DNA of 64,000 nt from Rhodococcus sp. (in: high G+C Gram-positive bacteria) (GTDB taxonomy: Bacteria > Actinomycetota > Actinomycetes > Mycobacteriales > Mycobacteriaceae): contig NZ_JAHFVG010000001.1 in NCBI RefSeq assembly GCF_023264675.1, positions 124,001 to 188,000 on the forward strand. The letters are read 5' to 3'. Shown here piece by piece: positions 14,310 through 21,686 of the stretch. Position 1 is the stretch's first letter; each line of letters starts with the position of its first letter. The notes under the pieces were generated by a model. It was not told the origin of the DNA. It saw only the letters and a list, made by a program, of their open reading frames with translations, and ran no database searches. The translations under genes were made by a program, and so were the position numbers.

Positions 14310-14668
14310 TACTTGTTCTCCAAAGGTGTTCCGTAGCCTGCCATTCGAAGCAGGGTGGTCATTTCGTCGAGGGGTAGGACCGCCAACCGGAGTGGGGCCT
14401 TACCGGGCCTGGACCGCTTCCACGAGATGAACCCCGTGTCAGCTTGGGCGTGGATCTTCTGGTCCGCGAGCTGATTGAGCCACTCGGTCCAGTTCGGTGT
14501 CTTCACGTCCTTGACTTGAATTACCGCGCCAGGAGAGAGGGAGATGTCCGATTTGTCGTGAAGCGTTCCAGCCCTTGTGCGCTCAGCTCCAGGGAAGCCG
14601 CGCTCACGGACAATGGCGAGCACTGCCCTTTCCTCGACATCGCCCTTGATTTTCATTCTGTTGACCAC
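14309..14668 (-). CDS. PD-(D/E)XK nuclease, Holliday-junction-resolvase-like
   Basis: 119 aa from GTG 14668. The pattern GDVEERAVLAIVRERGFPGAERTRAG, then DKSDISL and VIQVKDVK, gives the Glu, Asp and (Q)xK residues of a PD-(D/E)XK core; a Gln replaces the usual Glu in the last motif, as in some phage members. The C-terminus FISWKRSRPGKAPLRLAVL fits actinophage resolvase-like proteins. It probably cuts branched DNA during replication or recombination. Neighbours are a WhiB protein and small membrane protein genes. Confidence 0.75.
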   Translation of the reverse strand: MVNRMKIKGDVEERAVLAIVRERGFPGAERTRAGTLHDKSDISLSPGAVIQVKDVKTPNWTEWLNQLADQKIHAQADTGFISWKRSRPGKAPLRLAVLPLDEMTTLLRMAGYGTPLENK

Positions 14669-14967
14669 TACAACTCGTCCCTCGTGGGGTAGGAGGCGAT
14701 GATCTGCAGCTTGCGGGTCGCCTCGCGCTCGTATTTCGTGTTCGGCATCTCAGGGACGGGGACGCCAGCCCAGACGAGGCCAACTCGGGCCTGTGCGCCG
14801 AGACTCAGTGCGTACCGGGCGCATTCGACCGGTACGGGGCAACCGTCGCAAGCGGAGTTCGCGCTAGCGGTCTGCCCCTTGCCACGGTTGTCCGAGTCGT
14901 ACTGTTCGTATTCGGTTGTGCCCCGGCACTTGGCCTTGACCATCCAGTCGCGGGATTCGAGGCTCAT
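14668..14967 (-). CDS. WhiB-family transcriptional regulator
   Basis: 99 aa from ATG 14967, overlapping the esterase stop (ATGA). The four Fe-S cysteines are visible: AKCRGT, then ACDGCPVPVEC (Cx2Cx5C), followed by GLVWAGVPV, the G-[VI]-W-x-G turn of WhiB proteins. A basic C-terminus (KYEREATRKLQ) could contact DNA. WhiB proteins bind 4Fe-4S and work through the sigma factor; phage versions can downregulate host whiB genes. It might read the phage promoters, but no direct evidence links it to the heptad motif. Confidence 0.88.
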   Translation of the reverse strand: MSLESRDWMVKAKCRGTTEYEQYDSDNRGKGQTASANSACDGCPVPVECARYALSLGAQARVGLVWAGVPVPEMPNTKYEREATRKLQIIASYPTRDEL

Positions 14968-15734
14968 TCTCGCCCGAACTTCCAGATCAGAATGCCTGCG
15001 GCCTTGTGGATGTAGGACTTGTCGGTGCCAGGGAATGGCTGACTGTTGCTCGCGTAGATGAGGTGCCAAAATGGGTATCGGGCGAAGTCGATCGACGCCT
15101 GCTTGACTCGGCCGCGCTCGGGGATGTTCCACCAGGCTTGCAGGCTGCGTTGTGAGATCTTCGTGCCCACATTCACAGCCCAGGCGACCGGGTCGACGAT
15201 ACTGAAGCTGGAGCTGAGGTCGCCGAATGTTCGGATGATGGAGCCGCCCGAGAGGCAGCAGATCATGTCATTCGGGTGGGCGATCTCCCAGACGGGAATA
15301 CCCTCAGGCCAGGGGCCGTGCTCGCCGCTGACTCCCCAGCCTTCGCATGCAGGGTCGACCGAATGTCCGGGCGCGCGCATCGGGTTGGCGATGAGCATGA
15401 CGCCGGCAATCTCCAGGTCTTGATGCAGACCTGCCGCAATCTCCTCCAGGAGAACGGAGATGACAGAGGAGCCCTGGCTGAAGCCGACGAGGATGACGAG
15501 CCTGCTGGTGGCCCGGATTCGAGCGACCAGCGCGTCAACGCCTACACGTACCGACTTGTCGAACGAGAGCGACAGCGGGAAGGGGATGACGCCATAGGAG
15601 GCGGGGTAGTCCAGCGCCCAGCAGTCGAACTTATCCTTCGGGAGGAGGTCTGAGAGCTTCTTCAGCATCCCAATGGGACGGTGATCTGCGGCGTGCATCT
15701 CACTCGTCCCAGGGACCATGATTACGTCGTACAT
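14964..15734 (-). CDS. Alpha/beta-hydrolase, lysin-B or cutinase-like esterase
   Basis: 256 aa. Nucleophile elbow GFSQGSS (GxSxG) at about residues 94-100 after strand LVILVGF; WEIAHPNDMICCL near residue 150 can supply the Asp; a C-terminal His (PFWHLIYASN) the base. The fold resembles mycobacteriophage lysin B and PE-PPE/cutinase esterases, which cleave mycolyl esters. No signal peptide is visible. Unusually it lies among early genes rather than beside a lysin A gene, so it may modify lipids during early infection or be a displaced lysis gene. Confidence 0.75.
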   Translation of the reverse strand: MYDVIMVPGTSEMHAADHRPIGMLKKLSDLLPKDKFDCWALDYPASYGVIPFPLSLSFDKSVRVGVDALVARIRATSRLVILVGFSQGSSVISVLLEEIAAGLHQDLEIAGVMLIANPMRAPGHSVDPACEGWGVSGEHGPWPEGIPVWEIAHPNDMICCLSGGSIIRTFGDLSSSFSIVDPVAWAVNVGTKISQRSLQAWWNIPERGRVKQASIDFARYPFWHLIYASNSQPFPGTDKSYIHKAAGILIWKFGRE

Positions 15735-16237
15735 CAGCTGAAGGAGATCTTCTTCTCGCCGAGGGCTGCCAGGAGGCGATCCTTGGCTGCCTGGAATGCA
15801 AGCTGATCGTCGCGGTCGATGTAGTCGTCGTCGAAATCCATGTCTACGTCGATGTCGAGGACGGTGGTGAAGTCCTCTTCGAGCGTCGGAATCGGCGGGG
15901 GCGGCGGGTTCTTCGACTCTTCGTCCTTGAACTCGGCGATGGAGTAGGCGATCGCGGCGAGCTGCATGAAGGTCTGGAACTGCTCTTCGGTGTAGGTCAC
16001 GGTCTCGCCGGCAATCTCGACGGCATAACCCTCGGGTGCCCGGTTGACCTTCGGCTGCACGCGGTGGTGGACCAGTGTGGCCTTGGTGCGCTCGGAGATC
16101 TCCCAGGTGGCGTATGCGACCCGGTCGCCCTGCTTGTAGTTCAGGGGAATGAACGAGCCGTCGCCTCGTGGTCCGATCAGGGCGCGAACTTCGTTTTGGC
16201 CGTTGATCTTGCCGAAATGAACTGTCTGGTCAGACAT
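15734..16237 (-). CDS. Hypothetical protein, 167 aa
   Basis: ATG 16237 (MSDQTVHFGK) has AGAGAG ten bases upstream. The N-terminal half is beta-rich (VRALIGPRGDGSFIPL, GYAVEIAGETVTYTE), the middle helical, then a proline run (NPPPPPIP) and an acidic stretch LDIDVDMDFDDDYID. No recognised family. It is the first gene after the 440-base non-coding gap. Confidence 0.6.
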   Translation of the reverse strand: MSDQTVHFGKINGQNEVRALIGPRGDGSFIPLNYKQGDRVAYATWEISERTKATLVHHRVQPKVNRAPEGYAVEIAGETVTYTEEQFQTFMQLAAIAYSIAEFKDEESKNPPPPPIPTLEEDFTTVLDIDVDMDFDDDYIDRDDQLAFQAAKDRLLAALGEKKISFS

Positions 16238-16675
16238 GGTGGAGACTCTCTGAAATTGAGGAAGAAGATGGGGGTCCACCGGGCGCAGCTTGCGTCTCAT
16301 CGCCAGAAAGGTTTTGACGGTCGTGAACGCGCTTTCGCTCCCAGAGGCCGAAGTGCCCAGGTGGTGCTCACATGACGGGAGCATCCTGCTTCGGGGGTGA
16401 CGTTGACGCCACGGTGGAGGGGGTCTGTCGACGGCGGGGAATCCGGGCGAGTCAATGTGCTCTATGAGTCACACTCGCGGACTCACCCGCCGTCAGGTTG
16501 GACTTCCCGGTGTACGTCCACTGGGTGGCGCAGGGTAGCGCTGATGCCTCATTTGTGGATTTGGCCCGTGGTCGGGAAGATTTGTCTGGTCACGAGGGGG
16601 AAGTCGGGTAACTCGCATCCAATCTGGCCTTGATGCGCTACCCCTCGTCGTTACCGGCCAGTCGACCTATCGGGT
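16238..16675. other. 438-base non-coding gap with nested inverted repeats
   Basis: The only long gap in the leftward early region; I find no convincing gene on either strand. Two structured parts are visible. First, GACGGCGGG (16430-16438) pairs with CCCGCCGTC (16486-16494), with GCGAGT (16447-16452) and ACTCGC (16473-16478) nested inside. Second, GGGTAGCGC (16533-16541) pairs with GCGCTACCC (16635-16643). It lies between ssb and the downstream genes. It could be a replication origin, a structured RNA, or a long leader; nothing decides. Confidence 0.55.
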
Positions 16676-17110
16676 TCAGAAGGGCGGGTCCTCGGATGCA
16701 CCGTTGAAGTCGTCCTTGGACTGCGAGGATGCCGACTTGAACGAGCTGGTGCCGCTGCCGCCGTTGCCGTTCTTCTTGAACAGCTTGTAGGAGAGCAGGT
16801 TCAGCTGGTCGCGCGACTTCTTCTCGCCTGTGTTCTTGTCTTCCCACGACTCGGTGGAAACCTCGGCCATGAGCTGGATCGAGTCACCCTTGCGAGCTTC
16901 CTCGTTGAGGCGCTCGGCCAGTTCGTACCAGGCAACGCCGTTCGCCCAGTGCTCGGCGACCTTCTTCCAGCCGCTCTGCTCCGAGTCGTCCTTCTTGGAC
17001 TTGTCGTTGACGAGCCGAACGCGCGCCTTGGCGACGGAGTTCTGGCCGATGTACTGAAGTTCCGGGTCCGCTGCGAGGCGGTACGTCCCGGTGATGATGC
17101 TGAGTGCCAT
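16676..17110 (-). CDS. ssb: Single-stranded DNA-binding protein
   Basis: 144 aa. N-terminal OB fold starting MALSIITGTYRLAADPELQYIG, with WKKVAEHWANGVAWYELAE and SIQLMAEVSTESWEDKNTGEKKSRDQLNL, the typical SSB strand pattern. A Gly/Ser/Asn-rich linker leads to the acidic tip EDPPF, which replaces the DDIPF tail that recruits repair proteins. It should coat ssDNA during phage replication and RecT-mediated recombination. The DnaB-type helicase and initiator lie upstream in the same direction. Confidence 0.93.
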   Translation of the reverse strand: MALSIITGTYRLAADPELQYIGQNSVAKARVRLVNDKSKKDDSEQSGWKKVAEHWANGVAWYELAERLNEEARKGDSIQLMAEVSTESWEDKNTGEKKSRDQLNLLSYKLFKKNGNGGSGTSSFKSASSQSKDDFNGASEDPPF

Positions 17111-17133
17111 CTGATTCTCTCTGCTTGCGTGGC

Positions 17134-17286
17134 CTAGAGGCCGTAGGACCGCTCGCGTGCCAGGTCGAAGGCACGATCGTCGGCGTCATCTTGGTCGAAG
17201 AGGCAGTCCGCGCAGATCCCTGACTTCAGGAATCGCACTGGCATACCGCAGCTCTCGCATTCGAGAAGCATGATTCGAGGTTCCAT
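17134..17286 (-). CDS. Small zinc-binding protein, 50 aa
   Basis: ATG 17286 has AAGGAGAG at good spacing. Two Cys pairs, LECESCGMP and GICADCLF, spaced as a zinc ribbon, then a basic-acidic helix DRAFDLARERSYGL. It is the first gene after heptad motif E, whose lower edge is 46 bases upstream. Function unknown; a protein-interaction or DNA-binding zinc knuckle is likely. Confidence 0.7.
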   Translation of the reverse strand: MEPRIMLLECESCGMPVRFLKSGICADCLFDQDDADDRAFDLARERSYGL

Positions 17287-17332
17287 CGGACTCTCTCCTT
17301 GTTCCGGTTCAGCATATACGAAGTGGTGCTAT

Positions 17333-17353
17333 ATCTCAAACACCATATGTCAT
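17333..17353 (-). promoter_or_regulatory. Heptad motif, copy E
   Basis: Leftward ATGACAT, ATGGTGT, TTGAGAT. Contains TATGGT as a possible -10. Between the 29-aa membrane protein and the 50-aa zinc protein. Confidence 0.7.
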
Positions 17354-17358
17354 TTGAT

Positions 17359-17448
17359 TCAGTCGTCGTCGAGGCTTCTCGGGATGATGCACCAGGCGGC
17401 GAACGCGCCGGCAAAAATGATCGTCAGCATCCAGCCGATGTCGCTCAT
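17359..17448 (-). CDS. Single-span miniprotein, 29 aa
   Basis: ATG 17448 overlaps the upstream stop (ATGA). MSDIGWMLTIIFAGAFAAW forms one transmembrane helix and the tail is acidic (SLDDD). Too short for homology judgement; the exact 4-base overlap and clean hydrophobic profile are the support. Confidence 0.5.
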   Translation of the reverse strand: MSDIGWMLTIIFAGAFAAWCIIPRSLDDD

Positions 17449-17744
17449 TCGAGCACTCCCGACTTGACGACGGTGGCGTAGATCTTCTGGACCTCACTGC
17501 GCGCCCATTCGACATATTCGGTGCCGTCATGCCAGTCACCGAGGCCGTCAGCGGTGTCGTCGAGGTGCCGCATCAGCCGACGCAGGCTCTCCTGCGTATT
17601 CATGAGTTGCTCGCGTACGCGATCCACGGTGACACAGAGGGATTCGACGACATCCCACGCTTCGTCGTCGCCGTCGCGCATCAGTCGCGGGACTAGCTCG
17701 TCGCGGACGGCCTGTGTGCTAATGGGGTGGATCGGGCCGCTCAC
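17445..17744 (-). CDS. Hypothetical helical protein, 99 aa
   Basis: GTG 17744 overlaps the upstream stop. Helical throughout: VRDELVPRLMRDGDDEAWDVV, VDRVREQLMNTQESLRRLMRHL, then a Trp/Tyr-rich helix. It may be a coiled-coil protein. Function unknown. Confidence 0.6.
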   Translation of the reverse strand: MSGPIHPISTQAVRDELVPRLMRDGDDEAWDVVESLCVTVDRVREQLMNTQESLRRLMRHLDDTADGLGDWHDGTEYVEWARSEVQKIYATVVKSGVLE

Positions 17745-17902
17745 AGGTACCCCTCGATTGCTTCGAAGACCTGGCTGGAGAGTTCTTTGATCGTCTCGTC
17801 CCAGACCTCCCCGTCGTAGGCGTGATTGTCGTAGCCTCGCGACATGAGGACGCCCTCTGCCGCCTCGGCTATGTCCGAGGTCACGCACTCTTTCAGGTTC
17901 AT
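17741..17902 (-). CDS. Hypothetical acidic protein, 53 aa
   Basis: ATG 17902 overlaps the R67-fusion stop (ATGA) and its TGA overlaps the next GTG. Starts [19 protein letters not shown]; acidic, helical, one Cys. Function unknown. Confidence 0.55.
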   Translation of the reverse strand: MNLKECVTSDIAEAAEGVLMSRGYDNHAYDGEVWDETIKELSSQVFEAIEGYL

Positions 17903-18339
17903 GCCGAACCGAACCGGAAGGAGGAGAAGCAGTCATCGTCAAACTCGTCGCCGACATCGAAGCCGAGTTCGTCGAGGTCCTTGATCTCAGCTTCGGTGAA
18001 GTTGGCCGGGTCAGCCATCACCGTGAGGACATCATGCTCGCAATGGAACGGCGAAACGCTGTCCAGTCGGCCGTCCTTGCGGAAGATCTGCAGTGCGGTG
18101 GCGAAGTCTGCGGTCGCGTCATCGGTGCGCTGAATGGAGCGCCCCACAGGCTCGGACGAGATCTCTTCGAGCGCTGCTACGGGGTAGATCTGGACTGAGC
18201 CTGGTTCGCGCTCGCTCTCGACGCAGACGCCGTCCGGGGTGAGCGTGGTCGAGTAATGCCCAACGACGGTCCCCTGCCAGGATGCGCCCTTCGTCTTCCT
18301 GACTCGTGTCCCGAGTGCGTATTTCACTTTCTCTTCCAT
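17899..18339 (-). CDS. R67/DfrB-type dihydrofolate reductase domain fused to a phage domain
   Basis: 146 aa. Residues 5-60 match plasmid R67 DHFR closely: [27 protein letters not shown], and the active-site strand [12 protein letters not shown] with the conserved VQIY segment. R67 is a tetramer of SH3-like barrels that reduces dihydrofolate and is insensitive to trimethoprim. Residues 75-146 ([13 protein letters not shown]...[11 protein letters not shown]...FRFGSA) form a separate phage domain seen elsewhere as a stand-alone protein. Fold assignment is strong; enzyme activity is inferred. It lies between small genes in the early operon. Confidence 0.85.
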   Translation of the reverse strand: MEEKVKYALGTRVRKTKGASWQGTVVGHYSTTLTPDGVCVESEREPGSVQIYPVAALEEISSEPVGRSIQRTDDATADFATALQIFRKDGRLDSVSPFHCEHDVLTVMADPANFTEAEIKDLDELGFDVGDEFDDDCFSSFRFGSA

Positions 18340-18494
18340 CCTTTTTCGATCATCATGGTTGCGGTTTCTTCGAGGTCGATGCAGTCATTCAGGATGATTG
18401 CGGTGAGGTCATGCTCGATGGTGACGCCGCCTTGCGCCTCGAATGAGTCGCGGAGGTCGGCGGCGAGCTGGACGGCTTCGAGGGTGGCGCTCAC
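18324..18494 (-). CDS. Hypothetical protein, 56 aa
   Basis: GTG 18494 overlaps the EF-Ts-like stop (GTGA). Starts [20 protein letters not shown]; helical with [14 protein letters not shown] in the middle and a basic end KGWKRK. Function unknown; coupled to the EF-Ts-like protein upstream. Confidence 0.6.
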   Translation of the reverse strand: MSATLEAVQLAADLRDSFEAQGGVTIEHDLTAIILNDCIDLEETATMMIEKGWKRK

Positions 18495-18640
18495 GAGCCT
18501 GCCCGTTTCACACGCAACCGCTCGTAGGCTCGGTCCTGGTCGCCAGCTTCCGCAAGGAGCGCGTCTTTGCACGCCATCATCGGCGCGCCGGACCGCTCCC
18601 TGAGCTGACGAATCTCGGCGATGGTGAGGTCGGCACTCAC
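18491..18640 (-). CDS. EF-Ts N-terminal (UBA-like) miniprotein, 49 aa
   Basis: GTG 18640 overlaps the FDXHR stop, and the TGA overlaps the next GTG. The sequence IRQLRERSGAPMMACKDAL then EAGDQDRAYERLRVK aligns almost residue for residue with the start of bacterial EF-Ts (LRERTGAGMMDCKKAL, EANGD, A-E-x-LR). Only this three-helix module is present; the EF-Ts core that exchanges EF-Tu nucleotide is absent. It could bind EF-Tu or mimic this part of EF-Ts. Not seen: any catalytic motif. Confidence 0.8.
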   Translation of the reverse strand: MSADLTIAEIRQLRERSGAPMMACKDALLAEAGDQDRAYERLRVKRAGS

Positions 18641-18891
18641 TCGGCCTCTTCCTCGGACTTGCCGGCGATGGTGAGGGCTGGATAGGCGCGATCCGGTGCC
18701 TGCTCCAGGCCGGCGTCGGCCGGCGACTTACAGAGCCCGTGCGGATAGCGTGAGTACTCGTTGCTGCGATGCTTGTCGAAGGCGGTGATCCCTACAAATG
18801 TGAGGTGGCAGCCTGCGCAGTGGCATGTATTCGCGCCGCCCCAGATTGCGCCGCATTTCTCGCAGCCGTACTTACCCTGTGGAAGTTCCAT
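18637..18891 (-). CDS. FDXHR-family putative zinc-binding protein
   Basis: 84 aa from ATG 18891, with AAGGCGAG upstream; a GTG at 18918 lies inside motif F and is not favoured. CEKCGAIWGG, then CHCAGCHLTF and the family signature AFDKHRS, followed by CKSP. Cys and His are arranged to bind zinc. The family is widespread in actinophages; its function is unknown. It is coupled to the EF-Ts-like gene. Confidence 0.82.
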   Translation of the reverse strand: MELPQGKYGCEKCGAIWGGANTCHCAGCHLTFVGITAFDKHRSNEYSRYPHGLCKSPADAGLEQAPDRAYPALTIAGKSEEEAE

Positions 18892-18911
18892 GTCTCGCCT
18901 TCTGATGCCGT

Positions 18912-18932
18912 GTTTCACGCATCATATCGCAT
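18912..18932 (-). promoter_or_regulatory. Heptad motif, copy F
   Basis: Leftward ATGCGAT, ATGATGC, GTGAAAC, with TATGAT inside. Directly follows the DnaB-type helicase stop (18936) and lies 20 bases before the FDXHR ATG. Confidence 0.72.
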
Positions 18933-18935
18933 GTG

Positions 18936-20231
18936 TCAGCCGAACTTGGCCATGTGCGGTCGATATGGCAAGGAGATGATCGCGCCGGCCACTCCGGTTC
19001 GATTCTTGCCGAGGTGGATCTGGACTTCCCCGGTGCCAATGCCTTCGATCTCTTCGTGGTGCAGGAGCATGACTACGTCGGCGTTTTGCTCCAGCGTGCC
19101 GGACTCGCGGAGGTCTGACGGCTTCGGTACCGAATTGTCCTGTGCGGGTCCCCGATTGAGCTGCGCTGCGATGAGCACGGCGCAGTCGAGATCTTTGGCC
19201 ATGAGGGTACACATCCACGAGATATGGCTGAGCTGCTGCTCACGGCCGACTCGAGAGTTGCTGGCCCGGACTAGGCCGATGTGGTCGATGACGATCACGT
19301 CGGGACCCTTGCCGGCTTGCTTCATCTGCTTGGCGATGGCCCACATCTTCTCGATCTTGACCGAGCTGTCGTCTACGACGTAGAGGTCCAGATCGCTCGC
19401 CCGCTCGACGAACATGCCGATGCGGTTGAGGTTGAAGGAGTCGATCTCGCGCTTGGTGATCTGACCGTAATTCGCTTCAGCCTGGGCTGCGACGATGCGG
19501 GAGGTGACTTCGCGGCGCGGCATCTCCAGCGAGAAGACGAGCGCGGTGCCGCCCGTCTCGGCGACGTGCGCGGCCATATTGAGCGCGCCGATGGTCTTAC
19601 CGTGTCCAGGTCGGCCGGCCATGATGTAGGTCCTCATCGAGTGCAGCCCACCAGCCAGTCGCTCATTGAGGTCGTCCCAGGGCGTTGGGAAGACGCGGGA
19701 GTTCTCCGGGTCTTCGTTGAGCCAGTCGAGCCACTCGTCGACCATCTCCCCGAAGCGCTGCGCGGTGAGTGGCGCTCCCCCGTTCTCACTGAGCGCTCGG
19801 AGCTGTGCGTGGGCGAACTCCATCGCCTCGTCATAGGAGTCGACCTCCGTGACGGCCTGCGCGCTTCTCTTCAGCGCTTGCGTAAGACCCCTCCAGCGCG
19901 ACTTTTCGCGCACAGAAACCGCCGAGGGGTACAACTCGGCCTCGTCGACATACTGACCGTAGACACGCTCGACCAGAGCCTCACGGTTCGGCACCTCGAT
20001 CATCTCGACCAGAATCGAGCGACGACTGATGCGCTTGCCGGCATCATGGATGGACTTCGCAGCCCTCCAGATCTCCCCGTTGCCCGTCAGATAGAAGTCA
20101 TCCGGCTCGACCGCCTGGAACAGCTCAGGCAGGAGATGCTTGAAGTTCGACGACGTAGCCGCCGCCGCCAGCTGGAACTCCCCATGCTCATCCTGGAGAA
20201 GAGACTCGTCTACGTCGAACTCGGTGGTCAC
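18936..20231 (-). CDS. DnaB-type replicative helicase
   Basis: 431 aa. N-terminal helical domain (ATSSNFKHLLPELFQ), linker, then RecA-like motor: Walker A MAGRPGHGKT near residue 205, LVFSLEMPRREV, Walker B VIVIDHIGLV near residue 302, and LIAAQLNRGP with the sensor Gln. LRESGTLEQNADVVMLLH is the usual DnaB motif H4. It unwinds DNA at the phage fork, and the protein encoded just upstream may load it. The gene is coupled to that protein by a 4-base overlap. Confidence 0.93.
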   Translation of the reverse strand: MTTEFDVDESLLQDEHGEFQLAAAATSSNFKHLLPELFQAVEPDDFYLTGNGEIWRAAKSIHDAGKRISRRSILVEMIEVPNREALVERVYGQYVDEAELYPSAVSVREKSRWRGLTQALKRSAQAVTEVDSYDEAMEFAHAQLRALSENGGAPLTAQRFGEMVDEWLDWLNEDPENSRVFPTPWDDLNERLAGGLHSMRTYIMAGRPGHGKTIGALNMAAHVAETGGTALVFSLEMPRREVTSRIVAAQAEANYGQITKREIDSFNLNRIGMFVERASDLDLYVVDDSSVKIEKMWAIAKQMKQAGKGPDVIVIDHIGLVRASNSRVGREQQLSHISWMCTLMAKDLDCAVLIAAQLNRGPAQDNSVPKPSDLRESGTLEQNADVVMLLHHEEIEGIGTGEVQIHLGKNRTGVAGAIISLPYRPHMAKFG

Positions 20232-20707
20232 TGGGTCAAAGCCTTCTGTTCGATGTTCATGCCGGCATCGAGGAGATGCTCGCCGTTATTCTGAATCCAC
20301 TGCCGCAGCTCGTTGCGGTGAAACTCCCGCTCGGCGTCGACATCGCCGTGGACGCCATCCGGGGCTGGGAACGTCGGCTCCCATGCCATCCCTGTCAGCT
20401 CCTGGACGCGGCCTGAGTACGGATACTGCGACCACTTCGTGATCTCGGCAGCCAGACGCTCACGGGATGAGTTGACCGGCATCTTCCTGCAGTGATCGAT
20501 CACGTCGCCAGGCTGGATCGGGAAAGCATTCGGCTTGCGGTAGTGAGCCCGGACAGCCTCGCGAGCCTCGTCAACGAAGACCCCTTGACCTTCGAACATG
20601 AAGGCCCACGCCTGGACAGCGCCCGGATCGTAGGCCGGGATGCGGCGGTCGACCATGGCCGCGAGCGCCAAGACCCGCGTGGCCACCTCTTCGTCGTAGT
20701 TAGCCAC
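20228..20707 (-). CDS. Putative helicase-loading or replication accessory protein
   Basis: 159 aa. Helical N-terminus RVLALAAMVDRRIPAYDPGAV, then EAREAVRAHYRKPNAFPIQPGDVIDHCR, a pattern seen in small actinophage proteins encoded just before DnaB helicases. The C-terminus is Gln/Asn-rich (QWIQNNGEHLL). No ATPase motif, so it is not a DnaC-type AAA loader. The assignment rests mainly on position; it could equally be a replication regulator. Confidence 0.55.
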   Translation of the reverse strand: MANYDEEVATRVLALAAMVDRRIPAYDPGAVQAWAFMFEGQGVFVDEAREAVRAHYRKPNAFPIQPGDVIDHCRKMPVNSSRERLAAEITKWSQYPYSGRVQELTGMAWEPTFPAPDGVHGDVDAEREFHRNELRQWIQNNGEHLLDAGMNIEQKALTQ

Positions 20708-21041
20708 CGAGCACGCTCCTCAGTTTCTGCCGTAGGTCGTCATTGGTCGCCAGGACGTATCCGACGATTGACATTCCGTCGTCGAACGTCCCCTGCATGA
20801 GCAGTTCCAGCTGATCGCTCACCAGCTCGGCGTAGCGCTTTCGGTCGACGAGCACCTTCGGACCGCCGAAGCGAGTCTCGTTGTGCAGGTCGGCAATCTC
20901 CATCGCCTGCTGCATGGTGACGGTTTCGCATACCGTCGACCGCAGCTCGTCGAGGCTCAGCTCACTCGCGAGCTTGTTTACCGTGCCGACGATGTAGCCG
21001 CCGACAAGGTTGTTCTCGTTCACGTACCAGATGTCGCTCAC
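20700..21041 (-). CDS. Hypothetical protein, 113 aa
   Basis: GTG 21041 overlaps the upstream stop. Starts MSDIWYVNENNLVGGYIVG; contains TVCETVTMQQAMEIADLHNETRFGG and ends LRQKLRSVLGG. Helical, no recognised motif. It sits in the replication block. Confidence 0.6.
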   Translation of the reverse strand: MSDIWYVNENNLVGGYIVGTVNKLASELSLDELRSTVCETVTMQQAMEIADLHNETRFGGPKVLVDRKRYAELVSDQLELLMQGTFDDGMSIVGYVLATNDDLRQKLRSVLGG

Positions 21042-21223
21042 AGGCTCGCCGCCAGTTCGTCGAGAACCTTGAACGTCACGTCGTAGATTCGCTTCATGTC
21101 GTGATCGCTCCACTCCTCATCCTCAGCGCGTTCAGACTCGTAAACATCGCTGAAATCAAGGCCCTCCTGGAGGTGCTCCTGGACGAGTTCAATTGCCGCC
21201 TCGCGGACTTCCTCGCTGTTCAC
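21038..21223 (-). CDS. Hypothetical acidic protein, 61 aa
   Basis: GTG 21223 (MNSEEVREAAIELVQEH), acidic and helical, with DVYESERAEDEEWSDHDMKRI. Overlaps both neighbours by four bases. Function unknown. Confidence 0.58.
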   Translation of the reverse strand: MNSEEVREAAIELVQEHLQEGLDFSDVYESERAEDEEWSDHDMKRIYDVTFKVLDELAASL

Positions 21224-21519
21224 TTGCTGATCTCGACTTCCTGCTTGAAGGATGCTTTCGCGCCACACTTCCGGCAGGACCCGCCGTAGTCGATGGTGAC
21301 CGTCCCGGTGTCGGCCCCGTAGATCTCGTAGTACTCGGCGAAGCTGTAGTCGAGTTCGTGGATCTCATCCTCGACCGACTCGATGTCCCGGATCAGGGAG
21401 GCATACTCGGCGCGCGAGATCTGCCCGTACTCCAGGTCGGCTCGCTCCTGCAGCCTCTTGCGCTCGTCGAGTACGCGCTTAGTGCAGAACGGGCACGCGG
21501 AGTGATTGTCGGCGCTCAC
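21220..21519 (-). CDS. Zinc-ribbon protein with coiled coil, 99 aa
   Basis: GTG 21519. CPFCTKRV at residues 9-16 and CRKCGAKASF near the end could join into one zinc site, separated by a long coiled coil (DERKRLQERADLEYG, LIRDIESVEDEIHELD). A small adaptor or DNA-binding protein is likely; function unknown. Confidence 0.65.
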   Translation of the reverse strand: MSADNHSACPFCTKRVLDERKRLQERADLEYGQISRAEYASLIRDIESVEDEIHELDYSFAEYYEIYGADTGTVTIDYGGSCRKCGAKASFKQEVEISK

Positions 21520-21686
21520 TTGACCGTCCGCTTCGTCAGTGCCTCGTTGTGGAAGCGCTTCGGGTGGAGCATCTTGTGCCCCGCCTCGTTCGACTGGATG
21601 TAGTGCAATGCAGCGTTCGCGCTCACCCCAGGGAACTCGTTCATCACCTTCTGGGCGCGGCGCTTAGCTCGGGCGTTCTTCGCCAT
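21516..21686 (-). CDS. Small basic protein, 56 aa
   Basis: ATG 21686 overlaps the upstream stop as TGATG. Very basic (MAKNARAKRRAQKVMNEF; HPKRFHNEALTKRTVK), so nucleic-acid binding is likely. Function unknown. Confidence 0.58.
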   Translation of the reverse strand: MAKNARAKRRAQKVMNEFPGVSANAALHYIQSNEAGHKMLHPKRFHNEALTKRTVK

